Assembly: GCF_900102005.1 (NCBI RefSeq) | Contig: NZ_LT627736.1 | Coordinates: forward strand, 1,426,001-1,490,000 | DNA: 64,000 nt | Reading direction: 5' to 3' | From: Microbacterium sp. LKL04 | Lineage (GTDB): Bacteria > Actinomycetota > Actinomycetes > Actinomycetales > Microbacteriaceae | Part shown: positions 31,537 to 41,027 of the stretch, in pieces | How positions within the stretch are numbered: the first letter of the stretch is position 1 | Layout: each line of letters opens with the position of its first letter | Notes under the pieces: model-generated | Told to the model about the DNA's origin: nothing | What the model saw: only the letters and a program-made list of their open reading frames with translations | Databases searched by the model: none | Made by a program: the position numbers and the translations under genes

Positions 31537-32553
31537 TCAGCCGGCGGCGATCTGGCGACGGACCTCGTCGATCGTCTCGAGGACCGACACGACCTCGTCG
31601 TGCGGGTGCAGCGGCGACTCGAGGAGCCCGGCTGCCACGAACGACGCGAACGCTGTCGCCTGGTAGCTGAGGCCGTCGTGCACCTGCGGCAGGGCGTCGT
31701 CGCGCCACTCCTCGGCGGTGCCGTCGGGCAGGGTGAGGCGGATGCCGCTCGGCCCGAAGAACGGGCTCAGCACGTCGATGCGTCCTTGCGAACCGAAGAT
31801 CGTCGCCTCGATCGGCGTGACGGCCCGGAAGCCGGCGGTGAGCGCGGCCTGGGCCCCGGCATCCGTCCGCAGGGCGATCGTGGCGCTGTCGTCGACGCCG
31901 GTGGGCGCCAGCGTGCCCACCGCGCGGACGACGCTCGGGGCGCCGATGATCGACGCCGCGAACGAGACGGGGTACACGCCGAGGTCGAGCATCGCGCCGC
32001 CGCCGAGCGCCGGATCGAACATGCGGCTCGTGGCGTCGAACTCGACGAGCGAGCCGAAGTCGGCGCGCACGAGGGCGACCTCGCCGATCGTCCCGGCATC
32101 GAGCAGCTGGGCGACGACGTCGGCCTGCGGGAGGTAGCGGGTCCACATCGCCTCCATGACGAGCACGCCCGCGGCGCGACCCGCGTCGAGGATCTCGCGC
32201 GCGTCGACCGCTGACATCGCGATGGGCTTCTCGACGAGCACGTGCTTGCCCGCGGCGATCGCGGCGAGCGCGAGCTCGCGGTGGAGCGGATGCGGCGTCG
32301 CGACGTAGACGACGTCGACCTCGGCGTCGGCGAGGAGGCCGTCGACGGACGCATGCACGCGCGCGATGCCGTGCCGCTCCGCGAAGGCCCGGGTCTTCGC
32401 CGCGTCGCGCGCCGTCACGGCGACGGCACGCTGCACTGTGTGCGCGTGGATCGCGTGCACGAACTGGTCGGCGATGCCGGTGCCGATCACGCCCCAGCGA
32501 AGGGCGGGGACAGCGGCAGGGTCGATCAGGCGCGGCGCGGGGATGAGAGGCAT
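31537..32553 (-). CDS. Gfo/Idh/MocA family NAD(P)-dependent oxidoreductase
   Basis: The 338-aa protein has the N-terminal Rossmann motif 'RWGVIGTGIADQFV', the family-defining 'KHVLVEKPIAMS' (catalytic Lys), 'EAMWTRYLPQ' and 'GGGAMLDLGVYPV'. The last two are typical of the dihydrodiol/xylose dehydrogenase branch, which oxidises aldose sugars or sugar-like substrates. ATG at 32553 preferred over an upstream start that would overlap the divergent gene. The divergent LRR gene starts 48 bp away. Confidence 0.9.
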   Translation of the reverse strand: MPLIPAPRLIDPAAVPALRWGVIGTGIADQFVHAIHAHTVQRAVAVTARDAAKTRAFAERHGIARVHASVDGLLADAEVDVVYVATPHPLHRELALAAIAAGKHVLVEKPIAMSAVDAREILDAGRAAGVLVMEAMWTRYLPQADVVAQLLDAGTIGEVALVRADFGSLVEFDATSRMFDPALGGGAMLDLGVYPVSFAASIIGAPSVVRAVGTLAPTGVDDSATIALRTDAGAQAALTAGFRAVTPIEATIFGSQGRIDVLSPFFGPSGIRLTLPDGTAEEWRDDALPQVHDGLSYQATAFASFVAAGLLESPLHPHDEVVSVLETIDEVRRQIAAG

Positions 32554-32601
32554 CCCGCCATCTTGGCGCATGGTCCGCCCGGCGCACCCTAGGCTCGCGA
32601 T

Positions 32602-34404
32602 GTGCACGACTGGACCCTCGACGATGACGTCCCCTACCTCGAGCGCCCGTACCAGTACGACGGGCAGGACCGGGTCTCGATCAGAATGTGGTCGAGCGCC
32701 GACAGCCGCACCGAGCAGCTCGCGGTGCTCGAGGAGTGGATCGCGTTCCTCCGCACGCGGCGACCCATCGTGCAGCTGGAACTCGCGGGGTGGTCGAACG
32801 ATCGCATGGTCGAAGCCTTATCGGCCCAGACGAACGTGCTCGATCTCCGCGTCCAGCGGGGGCGCTACACGGACCTGTCGGCGATCGGTTCGCTGCGGCA
32901 ACTCGAGAAGCTCCACATCGGGTGGGCGACCTCGCTCACCGACCTTCGGCCGCTGATGTCGCTCGGTCGGCTGCATTCCCTGCGCATCGAGGGGGCCGCG
33001 CGTCTTCGGGACTATTCTCCGATCGGCACGCTGACAGCGTTGCGGGATCTTCAGGTCGGCGTGGCAACGGAGGGCAGGACGAGCGTCGACTCGCTGGAGT
33101 TCGTTCGCCATCTGCGCGGTCTGCAAGCCTTCTCGTGGACCCCGGGAGTGGTAGGGAACGACTACTCGCCCATCCTCTCTATGGGCGATGTGGACGAGAT
33201 CGAACTGCGCGAGCACCGCGGGATGCGTCCGTCGATGACCGATCTGGAGAACGCGCTCCCTGGGCTCGCTCGCACGCGCGCTGCTGCTGAAGATGAGGAG
33301 GAGTACGACGCGGGCAGAGGGAGTCTGTCCGCGTTCTGGGAGGTCGACTTCGAAGAGATCGACAACACCAACGACTCGCTTCGCGGGCCCATCTCGGGCA
33401 GCGTACTCCGGACATTCACGCGGACGGCGCGCACGCGATCGGAGCATTTCTGGATACGGGTGACCTCGCCCGACCTCGATACGAAGGCCCCACCGCTGAC
33501 CGACCGTCTCATCGATCAATGCGCCTTCGCGGGAGACGCAGCGGGGCCCCTCCTCCTGTGGGACACGCCGCTCCCCCGCGCGGCACGGGCTGACGTAGAG
33601 TCGTGGTTCGCCGGCAACGTCGATCGGTGGAGTCCGACGCCTCGCCCGATGTCACGGGATGCCACGATGCTGGAACCGCTGCCAGATGTAGAGTTCTGGC
33701 CTCATCTGGAACTCTTCAGGGGCCGCTTCGACGGCGTGATGATCTATCACCGCTTCGACCGCGAACTGGCTGCGCGCGGTGAGGATTTCGTCCTCCGGTG
33801 GACACAGACCCTCGGGCTTCTGTCGATGAGGGCGCTCCCCGCGGCACGGGCAATCATCGCCTCGGACCGGACGCTCAACGGAGAGGAGCTCGCCGTGGTG
33901 GGGTCATTGATCGGACGAGGACGCGACAGCTACGAAGCTTGGCTCGCGGACCCGCCGTCGTGGACGCGACCAGCCGATCTGAACATGGCCGCGTTCGTCG
34001 TCCACCTGGGCCAGGACGTCCTGCGGCGGAAGAATGAACCGGTCGGGATCATCACAGCGTTCTCCCCGGAGATCGAGCGAGCGCGTGACGCCGACCGGAT
34101 GTCGCAGCTTTTCGACGAGAGTGATCAGCAGTACACGAACCCGACCGTGGCACGCGCCGTGGTGAAAGTCGACGGCGTCCACCGAGAGCGGCTCGTCGCG
34201 TTCGACATCGCCGGGATCGACGAGGATCTCTGGGAGGCCGCCGCCGAGGCCGCGGTTCTCTCCTTCGGCGGTTCCGTGGTCGCCGGGCCGGAGCTGTCGA
34301 CGACCTGGGCCGACTGGGACTGCGGCTTCGGACGTGTCTTCACGGTTCGCCGGCGATCGTCGACACCTGACGACGACTACATCGCCCGCTACGCGGGCAT
34401 CTAA
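32602..34404 (+). CDS. Large hypothetical protein with N-terminal leucine-rich-repeat region
   Basis: The 600-aa product has irregular leucine-rich repeats over about residues 60-200, for example 'NVLDLRVQRGRYTDLSAIGSLRQLEKLHIGWATSLTDLRPLMSLGRLHSLRIEG', similar in spacing to internalin/TIGR-type LRRs. The remaining 400 residues have no family that I recognise; they are mixed alpha/beta and free of membrane helices or a signal peptide, so the protein is probably cytoplasmic. The GTG at 32602 is the start; an ATG two bases earlier is out of frame. Base composition is somewhat lower in GC than average, and the gene may be accessory. LRRs suggest a protein-binding role. Confidence 0.75.
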   Translation: MHDWTLDDDVPYLERPYQYDGQDRVSIRMWSSADSRTEQLAVLEEWIAFLRTRRPIVQLELAGWSNDRMVEALSAQTNVLDLRVQRGRYTDLSAIGSLRQLEKLHIGWATSLTDLRPLMSLGRLHSLRIEGAARLRDYSPIGTLTALRDLQVGVATEGRTSVDSLEFVRHLRGLQAFSWTPGVVGNDYSPILSMGDVDEIELREHRGMRPSMTDLENALPGLARTRAAAEDEEEYDAGRGSLSAFWEVDFEEIDNTNDSLRGPISGSVLRTFTRTARTRSEHFWIRVTSPDLDTKAPPLTDRLIDQCAFAGDAAGPLLLWDTPLPRAARADVESWFAGNVDRWSPTPRPMSRDATMLEPLPDVEFWPHLELFRGRFDGVMIYHRFDRELAARGEDFVLRWTQTLGLLSMRALPAARAIIASDRTLNGEELAVVGSLIGRGRDSYEAWLADPPSWTRPADLNMAAFVVHLGQDVLRRKNEPVGIITAFSPEIERARDADRMSQLFDESDQQYTNPTVARAVVKVDGVHRERLVAFDIAGIDEDLWEAAAEAAVLSFGGSVVAGPELSTTWADWDCGFGRVFTVRRRSSTPDDDYIARYAGI

Positions 34405-34409
34405 ACCGC

Positions 34410-36719
34410 TCAGCGCGTCGTCAGCAGACCCGCCCCGTCGAGCGCCTGACCCAGCGCGGGTGCGATGTGCTCCGCGTATTCGACGGTCAGGTGGGTCTGG
34501 TCGTACTTCGTCGGGATCGTGCCGGCGAAGGGCGGGCAGACACCGTCGACGCACGTGAACGGCAGCGATGACATCGCGTGGTCGCCGGCCGTCTTCGCCG
34601 CGTGCTCGGACGCGGCCTCCATCTCGCGCCACGTGGTGTCGACGGTGCTGTCGCACGCCTGCGGGGACGACGACGGCGTGTAGCAGGCGGCGAGGCTGAC
34701 GCCCTGCGGCGGCGGGGCGAGGTACAGCATCCGCTCTCCCACGTCGTACGAGTCCGCCTCGCGTCGCTGCGCCGCGATGAGGTTCTCGGCCGAGAGGTCG
34801 GTGCCGTCGACCGACCGCCCGAGGGTGTACGCGTTGGACATCACGACCAGGTCCGGCTTGTCGGCGAGGATGGCCGCACGCACCGCGGCCTTGCGCGCCT
34901 GACATCCCGCCATCACCCGGGGATCGTCGTTCTGCACGAGGACGTCGGTGAAGCGGCATCCGTACATGCCCATGGCCGAGACGCGGATGCCGCCGGCGCT
35001 GTCGTCGGCGATGCGGCGGAACGCGGGCGCGTACGCCATCGCGGTCGAGTCGCCGACGAGCCAGATGTGCACGGGAGCGTCACCGCTCCCCCACCCGCAG
35101 GCGGTCGTCGCCTCCGGCGAGAAGCAATCGTGGGCGGGGTTCGCTGCCGACGACGCGACCATCACCCGGTCGAGCGACGGGCTCAGGGACGGCCACGCGT
35201 CAGCGGCGGCAGCCGACGCGAGCTCGGCCTGCAGGTCGGCGGTCGGGTCGCCCGAGACGGTCGGCGCCGAGGCTGCCGGGGCGAGCTCGGGGAGGCCGAA
35301 CCGCGGACCGTGACCGGATGTCGTCACGCCGAGGGTGCCCGCGAGGGCCACGACGATGAGCGCCGCAGTCGCGAGGAAGACCTGCGGGGCGAAGCGCTCG
35401 CGCCACACGGCCATGACGTCCCCGCGCGGCTCGGAGACGGGGTCGACCGCGGCCACAGGGACGACCGGCGCGGCGACCACCGCGGCAGGCTCGATACGCG
35501 GAGCCGCTGGGCGCGACGATCCCGGGAAATACCGCGTCCCCGGCGTCCACCCCTCAGGACGGGTCGTCGCAACCGCGACGACCGGCGCGGGAGCCGGCTC
35601 CGGGTCGGCGTCCGGTGCGGAAGCGGGCGCGTCGGCGCGCGGCATCCCACCGAGGAACGGCGCGTAGCGCAGCGGCTGCTCGATGATCAGGTAGGACGCG
35701 AGCCCGAGGACGACGCTCGCGCCGAGGACGATCCAGACATGCCACTCGGATGCCGGGAGCAGAACGGCCGCGAAGACCACGACCGGGAAGTGCCAGAGGT
35801 AGAGCGAGTACGACGCGTCACCGACGAAGACGGTGACCGGGTTCGTGAGCGGGAAGAGGTGACGATGCCGGGGGTCTCCCCCGACACCTCCCGCGATCGC
35901 GAGCGCCGCGGCGGCGACGGGCGCCGCAGCCCACGGGGCGGGAAAGCCTCCGCTGGTCGGATCGATGAGCAGCAGCGAGGCGGCGATCCCTGCGACGCCG
36001 GTCCACTGCAGCATCCCGCCGAGCGCGCGAGGGATGCGGCGCAGCAGGGGAACGAGCACGGCGACGAGCGCGCCGAGGCCGAGCTCCCACGCGCGGGTCA
36101 GGGTGGAGAAGTACGCGACGGTCGCCTGCGCATCGGACTGGACGAGAGCCCAGACGAACGACCCCGCCACGACCGTCGCGGCGAGGACGCCCGCGATGAT
36201 CCTGACCCGCGTGCGACCGGTGAGGGCGACGACGATGAGGAGGAGCAGCGGCCACACGAGGTAGAACTGCTCCTCGACCGACAGCGACCAGAAGTGCTGC
36301 AGCGGCGAGACGGCGCCGGTGTCGGCGAAGTAGTCGGTGCCCTGCGCGGCGAAGTTCCAGTTCGAGGCGAAGACGGCCGCCCAGGCGGCATCCCACAGCG
36401 TCTGCTCGCCGCGGGTGCGGTTGAACAGGAACCAGCCGGCGACGGTCACGGCGATCAGCACGGTCAGCGCCGCGGGCAGCAGGCGGCGCGCTCGGCGCGC
36501 GTAGAACGAGCCGAGCGCGAGTCGGCCGGTGTCACGCGCTTCGCGCAGCAGCATCCCGGTGATGAGGAATCCCGAGATGACGAAGAACACGTCGACCCCC
36601 ATGACCCCGCCCGCCGGCCATCCGGCGGCGTGTGCGCCGATGACCGCGAGGACGGCAAGGGCGCGAAGGCCTTGGATGTCGCGGCGCGGTGGAGCGGGGG
36701 TGTGGATCGGAGAGTGCAT
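34410..36719 (-). CDS. OafA/YrhL-type acyltransferase fused to SGNH domain
   Basis: The 769-aa protein has an acyltransferase-3 domain of about ten membrane helices over residues 15-360, with 'RDIQGLRALAVLAVIGAHA' (catalytic His region), 'GVDVFFVISGFLITG' and 'SLSVEEQFYLVWPLLLL'. A Pro/Ala-rich cytoplasmic linker (about 365-460), another membrane helix, and an extracytoplasmic SGNH esterase domain follow (Ser in 'VGDSTAMAY' near 556; Asp/His in 'DQTHLT' near 740). Such fusions O-acetylate surface polysaccharide or peptidoglycan. The cargo here is unknown. ATG at 36719. Confidence 0.92.
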   Translation of the reverse strand: MHSPIHTPAPPRRDIQGLRALAVLAVIGAHAAGWPAGGVMGVDVFFVISGFLITGMLLREARDTGRLALGSFYARRARRLLPAALTVLIAVTVAGWFLFNRTRGEQTLWDAAWAAVFASNWNFAAQGTDYFADTGAVSPLQHFWSLSVEEQFYLVWPLLLLIVVALTGRTRVRIIAGVLAATVVAGSFVWALVQSDAQATVAYFSTLTRAWELGLGALVAVLVPLLRRIPRALGGMLQWTGVAGIAASLLLIDPTSGGFPAPWAAAPVAAAALAIAGGVGGDPRHRHLFPLTNPVTVFVGDASYSLYLWHFPVVVFAAVLLPASEWHVWIVLGASVVLGLASYLIIEQPLRYAPFLGGMPRADAPASAPDADPEPAPAPVVAVATTRPEGWTPGTRYFPGSSRPAAPRIEPAAVVAAPVVPVAAVDPVSEPRGDVMAVWRERFAPQVFLATAALIVVALAGTLGVTTSGHGPRFGLPELAPAASAPTVSGDPTADLQAELASAAAADAWPSLSPSLDRVMVASSAANPAHDCFSPEATTACGWGSGDAPVHIWLVGDSTAMAYAPAFRRIADDSAGGIRVSAMGMYGCRFTDVLVQNDDPRVMAGCQARKAAVRAAILADKPDLVVMSNAYTLGRSVDGTDLSAENLIAAQRREADSYDVGERMLYLAPPPQGVSLAACYTPSSSPQACDSTVDTTWREMEAASEHAAKTAGDHAMSSLPFTCVDGVCPPFAGTIPTKYDQTHLTVEYAEHIAPALGQALDGAGLLTTR

Positions 36720-36761
36720 GGGGAATGCCGACGAAGAGTCTATGGGATCGCTCCCAGGCGG

Positions 36762-37556
36762 TCAGTTCCGGTCGGCGACGATCTCGTCCCCCACGTGCAC
36801 CGTGCCGCCGTCGCCGACGGGCAGCAGCAGGATGCCGAGGGTCGCCTCGCTCTGACCGAACTCGGTCGTCAGCACGCGCAGCAGGCGCGCGTCGCGCTCG
36901 CCCGTATCGGGATTCGCGGTGATCGCCGCGCAGCGACCGATGGGGCGTTGGACCTCGAACTCGACGTCGCCGATGCGGACGCGGCCCGACCAGTCGAGCT
37001 CCTCCCACGGCGCGGTGCCCGAGACGACGATGTTGGAGCGGAAGCGGCGGTCGTCGACGGGTGCGGGCACGGCGGCATCCACCTGCGCGACCGTCGACTC
37101 GCCGTGGAGCGAGACGTAGCCGCGCGCCCGGTCCTGGAATCGGGATGTGACGCCGTCACCGATGAGTCGGAGGGGCAGGACGCCCTCGCGCCGCAGGGAC
37201 CTCGCGTCCGAGGAGCGTTCGACGAAGCCGGTGACGGCATCCTCGAGCTCGCGGCGGCCCGCGTCATCGAGCCCCGCTTCGACCAACAGGCAGCCGTTCT
37301 CGCTGATACGGACGACGCCATCTTGGAGTTCGACGTGCAGGCGGGCGATGGACGGGAAGTCCATGAGCACGAGGCCGCGGCTCTTCGGCCAGGAGTCGAG
37401 GCCGTCATCGTCCTCGGGAGCCGTGGCGTCGGCGAAGCGGAAGGCGAGCACGCGGTCGCCGGCGATACGCCCGTCGGCCTGCACGACGAGTTCGGCGCGA
37501 GGTTCGGGCGTGAAGCCCTTGATCGGATACCGGTAGAGCGACGAGACAGCAGCCAT
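36762..37556 (-). CDS. MOSC domain-containing protein with MOSC_N domain
   Basis: The 264-aa protein begins 'SSLYRYPIKGFTPEPRAEL', the start of the MOSC N-terminal beta barrel, and ends with the MOSC core 'RRFRSNIVVSGTAPWEELDWSGRVRIGDVEFEVQRPIGRCAAITANPDTGERD', including the Cys that may bind sulfur or molybdenum cofactor. The family includes YcbX- and mARC-type enzymes that reduce N-hydroxylated compounds. There is no partner reductase next to it. ATG at 37556 is used; no clear ribosome site is visible. Confidence 0.88.
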   Translation of the reverse strand: MAAVSSLYRYPIKGFTPEPRAELVVQADGRIAGDRVLAFRFADATAPEDDDGLDSWPKSRGLVLMDFPSIARLHVELQDGVVRISENGCLLVEAGLDDAGRRELEDAVTGFVERSSDARSLRREGVLPLRLIGDGVTSRFQDRARGYVSLHGESTVAQVDAAVPAPVDDRRFRSNIVVSGTAPWEELDWSGRVRIGDVEFEVQRPIGRCAAITANPDTGERDARLLRVLTTEFGQSEATLGILLLPVGDGGTVHVGDEIVADRN

Positions 37557-37592
37557 GGCTCTAGCGTGCACCACTCGCAGGCGTGGCTCCGG

Positions 37593-37757
37593 TCAGATCT
37601 TCTTCCTGGCGGCGCTCCGTCGGATGAAGCCGAACACGAGGGTGCCGACGAAGAGCACGATGCCGATGAGGCCGAGCCAGAAGAGACCCTCGAACGCGAA
37701 ACCGACGATCGACAGCACCACCCAGATGATCAGCAAGATGATGAGAACTGTCCACAT
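37593..37757 (-). CDS. 54-aa hydrophobic membrane peptide
   Basis: The short frame encodes two closely spaced membrane helices ('VLIILLIIWVVLSIVGFAF' and 'LFWLGLIGIVLFVGTLVFGFI') and a basic cytoplasmic tail 'RRSAARKKI', the pattern of the small hydrophobic proteins common in actinobacteria. GGTGAGC lies just upstream of the ATG. Function unknown. Good hydropathy and positive-inside tail make chance unlikely. Confidence 0.8.
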   Translation of the reverse strand: MWTVLIILLIIWVVLSIVGFAFEGLFWLGLIGIVLFVGTLVFGFIRRSAARKKI

Positions 37758-37796
37758 AGTGCTCACCGTACGCGGGATGGGGTGAAGAAGATACGG

Positions 37797-38117
37797 TCAC
37801 GCCTGCTGATAGTGACGCACCCGCTCGTCGCGCTCGATGAGGAACTCGTCGTCCTCCGGGTAGAACACCGCACGTTCGATGTCGTCGCCGGCGAAGGCAG
37901 CGATCACGGCGAGGTTCTCCCACCGCGACAGGGTCGTGATCTCCGTGCGGCCGTTGCCGAGATCGCGCGTCAGCAGCCACGCTCCGAGGTTGCCGGGGGT
38001 GGCGCTATACGCATCCATGCCGGTGCGCTCCACGTACCGGATGTAGCGGTCCGCGTCTTCAGCGCGCACCACACCGGTCCACATCCGGACGACGGGTTGA
38101 CCACTGAAATGCGTCAC
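37797..38117 (-). CDS. Antibiotic biosynthesis monooxygenase (ABM)-like protein
   Basis: The 106-aa protein has the ferredoxin-like pattern of ABM/Dabb-type dimeric barrels: 'VVRMWTGVVRAEDADRYIRYVERTG', then 'GNLGAWLLTRDLGNGRTEITTLSRWENLAVIAAFAGDDIERAVFYPEDDEFL'. Most such proteins are small oxygenases or quinone-handling proteins without cofactor; the reaction here is unknown. It stands alone between a small membrane peptide and an aldo/keto reductase. Confidence 0.8.
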   Translation of the reverse strand: MTHFSGQPVVRMWTGVVRAEDADRYIRYVERTGMDAYSATPGNLGAWLLTRDLGNGRTEITTLSRWENLAVIAAFAGDDIERAVFYPEDDEFLIERDERVRHYQQA

Positions 38118-38165
38118 GCGCCCACCCTTGCAGAGGTGGACGCGTGACGCCAGGGATGCCGGGGC

Positions 38166-39035
38166 TCAGCTGCCGAGCTTCGAGAGCTCCGCGAACTCCT
38201 CGTCGGTGAGCTCGATGACCGCGCCCTGGAGGTTGTCCTCGAGGTGGGCGACGCTCGACGTGCCGGGGATCGGGAGCATGACCGACGAACGCTTCAGCAG
38301 CCACGCGAGCGCCACCTGCGCGGGGGTCGCGTTCTTGCGCTCGGCGATGTCGGTCAGCGGCGAGTCGGCGCCGGTGAGGCCGCCGGTCGCGAGCGGGAAC
38401 CACGGGATGAAGCCGATGCCCTGCTCCTCGGACCAGTCGAGGAGCGCCTCGGCGTCGCGGTGCTGCAGGTTGTAGAGGTTCTGCACCGTGACGATCTCGG
38501 CGATCTCCTGCGCGGCCTTGACCTCGTCGACCGAGACCTCGGACAGGCCGATGTGCCGGATCTTCCCCTCGTCCTGCAGCGCCTTCAGCTCGCCGACCTG
38601 GTCCTCGAGCGGAACCTTCGGGTCGATGCGGTGCAGCTGGAACAGGTCGATGCGCTCGAGACCGAGGCGCCGGAGGCTCATCTCCGCGCCCTGGCGCAGG
38701 AACTCGGGGCGTCCGAGCGGGGGCCACACGTTCGGGCCGGTGCGGGTGAGGCCGGACTTGGTCGCAATGACGACGTCGTCGGCGTAGGGGTGCAGCGCCT
38801 CCTTGAGGAGCTCCTCGGCGACGTAGGGCCCGTAGGACTCAGCGGTGTCGAAGAAGTTCACACCGAGCTCGACGCTGCGACGGAGGACGCGAATGGCCTC
38901 GTCGTGGTCCTTCGGCGGACCCCAGACGCCGGGGCCGGTCAGCTGCATGGTGCCGTAACCGAGGCGGTTGACCTCGAGGTCTCCGCCGATGCGGAACGTG
39001 CCGGACGACTGTGCAGGCTTCGTGTTGTTCGTCAT
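38166..39035 (-). CDS. Aldo/keto reductase
   Basis: The 289-aa (beta/alpha)8 NADPH oxidoreductase shows '[22 protein letters not shown]' (catalytic Asp and Tyr), 'VIATKSG' (Lys), '[17 protein letters not shown]' (His) and the C-terminal '[14 protein letters not shown]' cofactor loop. It reduces aldehydes or ketones; the substrate is unknown. The ATG at 39035 fits the family N-terminus, although no ribosome site is clear. Confidence 0.93.
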   Translation of the reverse strand: MTNNTKPAQSSGTFRIGGDLEVNRLGYGTMQLTGPGVWGPPKDHDEAIRVLRRSVELGVNFFDTAESYGPYVAEELLKEALHPYADDVVIATKSGLTRTGPNVWPPLGRPEFLRQGAEMSLRRLGLERIDLFQLHRIDPKVPLEDQVGELKALQDEGKIRHIGLSEVSVDEVKAAQEIAEIVTVQNLYNLQHRDAEALLDWSEEQGIGFIPWFPLATGGLTGADSPLTDIAERKNATPAQVALAWLLKRSSVMLPIPGTSSVAHLEDNLQGAVIELTDEEFAELSKLGS

Positions 39036-39077
39036 GGGGAGGTGCAGCGCATCAGCCCGCCGGAACATTCCCGTTCG

Positions 39078-39710
39078 TCAGCTTTTCGCGCCGGTGAGGG
39101 CGAGTGCGCCGCCGAGCCCGATCATGAGGACGCCACCGGCGCCCGACAGGGTGGACAGCCGCCGCGGCGAGCGCCCGAACCAGGTTCGCGCGGTGCCGGC
39201 CGCGACGGCCCAGGTGCTGTCGCAGATGAGAGCGATCACCTGGAAGGTGAGGCCGAGCAGGAGCAGCTGCGCCCAGATCGGGCCCGCATCCCGCGCGACG
39301 AACTGCGGCAGGACGGCGACGAAGAACGCGATGGTCTTCGGGTTGGTGAGCCCGACGATGAAGCCCTGTCGCAGAAGGGTGACGACGGATGCCGATCCGC
39401 GCCCGTCCCGCTCGGCTCGGTGCTTCCGGTGCCGGATCGCCTGCACGCCGAGGTAGACGAGGTAGATCGCCCCGACGACCTTGATCGCCGTGAACGCGAC
39501 GACGGATGAGGCGACGATCGCGCCGACACCGAACGCGACGAGGAGGATCGCCGGGATGTTCCCGAGGGAGTTTCCGAGCACGCTGAGGACGCCCGCGCGG
39601 CGCCCGAGCGCAATGGAGCGACCCACCACGAAGAGGACGCCGGGACCCGGGATGACGATGATAACGATCGACGCCAAGGCGAAGGCGACGAGGTTCTCGA
39701 TCGGGATCAT
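39078..39710 (-). CDS. LysE/RhtB family amino acid exporter
   Basis: The 210-aa inner-membrane protein has 'ASIVIIVIPGPGVLFVVGRSIALGRRAGV' and 'GFIVGLTNPKTIAFFVAVLPQFV', the RhtB-branch landmarks, and six predicted helices. Members export threonine, homoserine, leucine or other neutral amino acids. It differs from the ArgO/LysE branch gene at 19.4-20.0 kb. No regulator is adjacent. Confidence 0.92.
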   Translation of the reverse strand: MIPIENLVAFALASIVIIVIPGPGVLFVVGRSIALGRRAGVLSVLGNSLGNIPAILLVAFGVGAIVASSVVAFTAIKVVGAIYLVYLGVQAIRHRKHRAERDGRGSASVVTLLRQGFIVGLTNPKTIAFFVAVLPQFVARDAGPIWAQLLLLGLTFQVIALICDSTWAVAAGTARTWFGRSPRRLSTLSGAGGVLMIGLGGALALTGAKS

Positions 39711-39754
39711 GAGGGAACGTTATCGCGCCCGGCATCCGTCTCCGACCGTGCCGC

Positions 39755-40633
39755 CTAGGCGCCGATCGGGCGAAGCCCCGCGGGCGATTCGATGAGCATC
39801 TCCAGGTCGCCGAGCGCGGGCCAGTCGCCGAGCTCTGCGAGGTCGCCGCCGGACTCGTACCAGGCGTCGCGCTGCTCGGACGTCCAGTCGGCGCCTTCGT
39901 CGACGAAGACACTCGTGAGCACACCGTCCGTCACCATGAGCCGCACGTCGAACGTGACATCGCCCAGGGCGCGGAACCGACCGACGACCGGGAACGTCGC
40001 GTGCGCCGGAACGGCCCGCGGCAGATCGTCGGCGACGAGGAGCTGCGCGTCCGGCCAGAACCCGCCGTCGCTGTCGTCGAAGACGAGACGCTCCGCATGT
40101 GCGAGCTGGGCGCGGAGCTCCGGCGCGCCGAACAGGTCGGTGGCGGCGAGCAGGTGCGCAGCGAGAGCCCGGACGTCCTCCGGCAGGTCGACGGCGATTT
40201 CCTGCGCCTCGGGGGTGTCCTGCGGAGTGTCGAGGGTGCGGCTCGCCCACCACGAGCCGAAGGCGAGGATGGCCCCTCCGACTGCCAGCCAACGGCGGGG
40301 ATGCCGCGCGCCGGTTCGCGCGATCGCGCCTTGCACGCGGGCATCCACCGCTTCGCCTGCATCGGCGAAGCCGAGGGCCGCACCGGCGGTGCCCGCGACG
40401 AGGGCCGCCCGCCCGGCCGGCGGGACGGCGCCGCTCGGACCGCTGCTGCGGAGACCGACGCCGACGGTCCAGGCGGCGAGCCCCGCGTTCGCCAGGCGGT
40501 AGACGAGGCGCTGCCCGACGGTGAGACGGCGTGGGTCGATGAGGGTGAGGGCGCCGACGACGCACGACGACACGACGCCGTGGGTGATGGAGGTGGAATC
40601 GTTCAGGGCACGAAGAGCGGAGCGGATCGGCAT
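39755..40633 (-). CDS. Hypothetical protein with N-terminal membrane helices
   Basis: The 292-aa product has several hydrophobic segments in its first 135 residues (for example 'RLANAGLAAWTVGVGL', 'WLAVGGAILAFGSWWASR') and a soluble C-terminal domain with Asp/Trp-rich strands ('FDVRLMVTDGVLTSVFVDEGADWTSEQRDAWYESG'). I recognise no family. It is divergent from a rhodanese gene 62 bp away. Confidence 0.7.
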   Translation of the reverse strand: MPIRSALRALNDSTSITHGVVSSCVVGALTLIDPRRLTVGQRLVYRLANAGLAAWTVGVGLRSSGPSGAVPPAGRAALVAGTAGAALGFADAGEAVDARVQGAIARTGARHPRRWLAVGGAILAFGSWWASRTLDTPQDTPEAQEIAVDLPEDVRALAAHLLAATDLFGAPELRAQLAHAERLVFDDSDGGFWPDAQLLVADDLPRAVPAHATFPVVGRFRALGDVTFDVRLMVTDGVLTSVFVDEGADWTSEQRDAWYESGGDLAELGDWPALGDLEMLIESPAGLRPIGA

Positions 40634-40695
40634 ACTCCGAGGGTAACGATCGCCGACTCCGCGCCGGGGCCCGCGAGATCTGCGACCATCGAGGT

Positions 40696-40992
40696 ATGCA
40701 CTCCATCACGACGGCGCAGCTCGCCGAGGCCTCCCCCGCGAACATCATCGACGTGCGCGAACCCGACGAGTTCGCCGCCGGTCACGTGCCCGGTGCGCGC
40801 AACATCCCCCTTGCCACGGTCCCCGATCACGTGGACGAGCTGCGCGAACTCGACGACCTGCATCTCATCTGCCAGGCCGGCGGACGCAGCGCCCGCGCGG
40901 CCGCGTTCCTCGAGCACCACGGTCTCGAGACGACGAACGTCGAGGGCGGCACAGGCTCCTGGATCGCGGAGGGCCGCGAGGTCGAGAAGTGA
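40696..40992 (+). CDS. Single-domain rhodanese
   Basis: The 98-aa protein is a minimal rhodanese: 'NIIDVREPDEFAAGHVPGARNIPL' (CH2-A motif) and the active loop 'LICQAGGRSARAA' with persulfide-forming Cys near residue 59. It probably transfers sulfur from thiosulfate or a persulfide donor to a thiol acceptor. No sulfur-metabolism partner is adjacent. Confidence 0.93.
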   Translation: MHSITTAQLAEASPANIIDVREPDEFAAGHVPGARNIPLATVPDHVDELRELDDLHLICQAGGRSARAAAFLEHHGLETTNVEGGTGSWIAEGREVEK

Positions 40993-41027
40993 CCCGGGCG
41001 GGTGTTGCGGCGGCGTTCGACTGAGCG

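Noticed and set aside
34578..38147. An 1189-codon open frame on the plus strand opposite the acyltransferase, MOSC and neighbouring genes
   Set aside because: It is antisense to several well-recognised proteins, has Arg/Gly/Asp-rich low-complexity content and no domain. In DNA of about 70% GC, long antisense frames arise because stop codons are rare.
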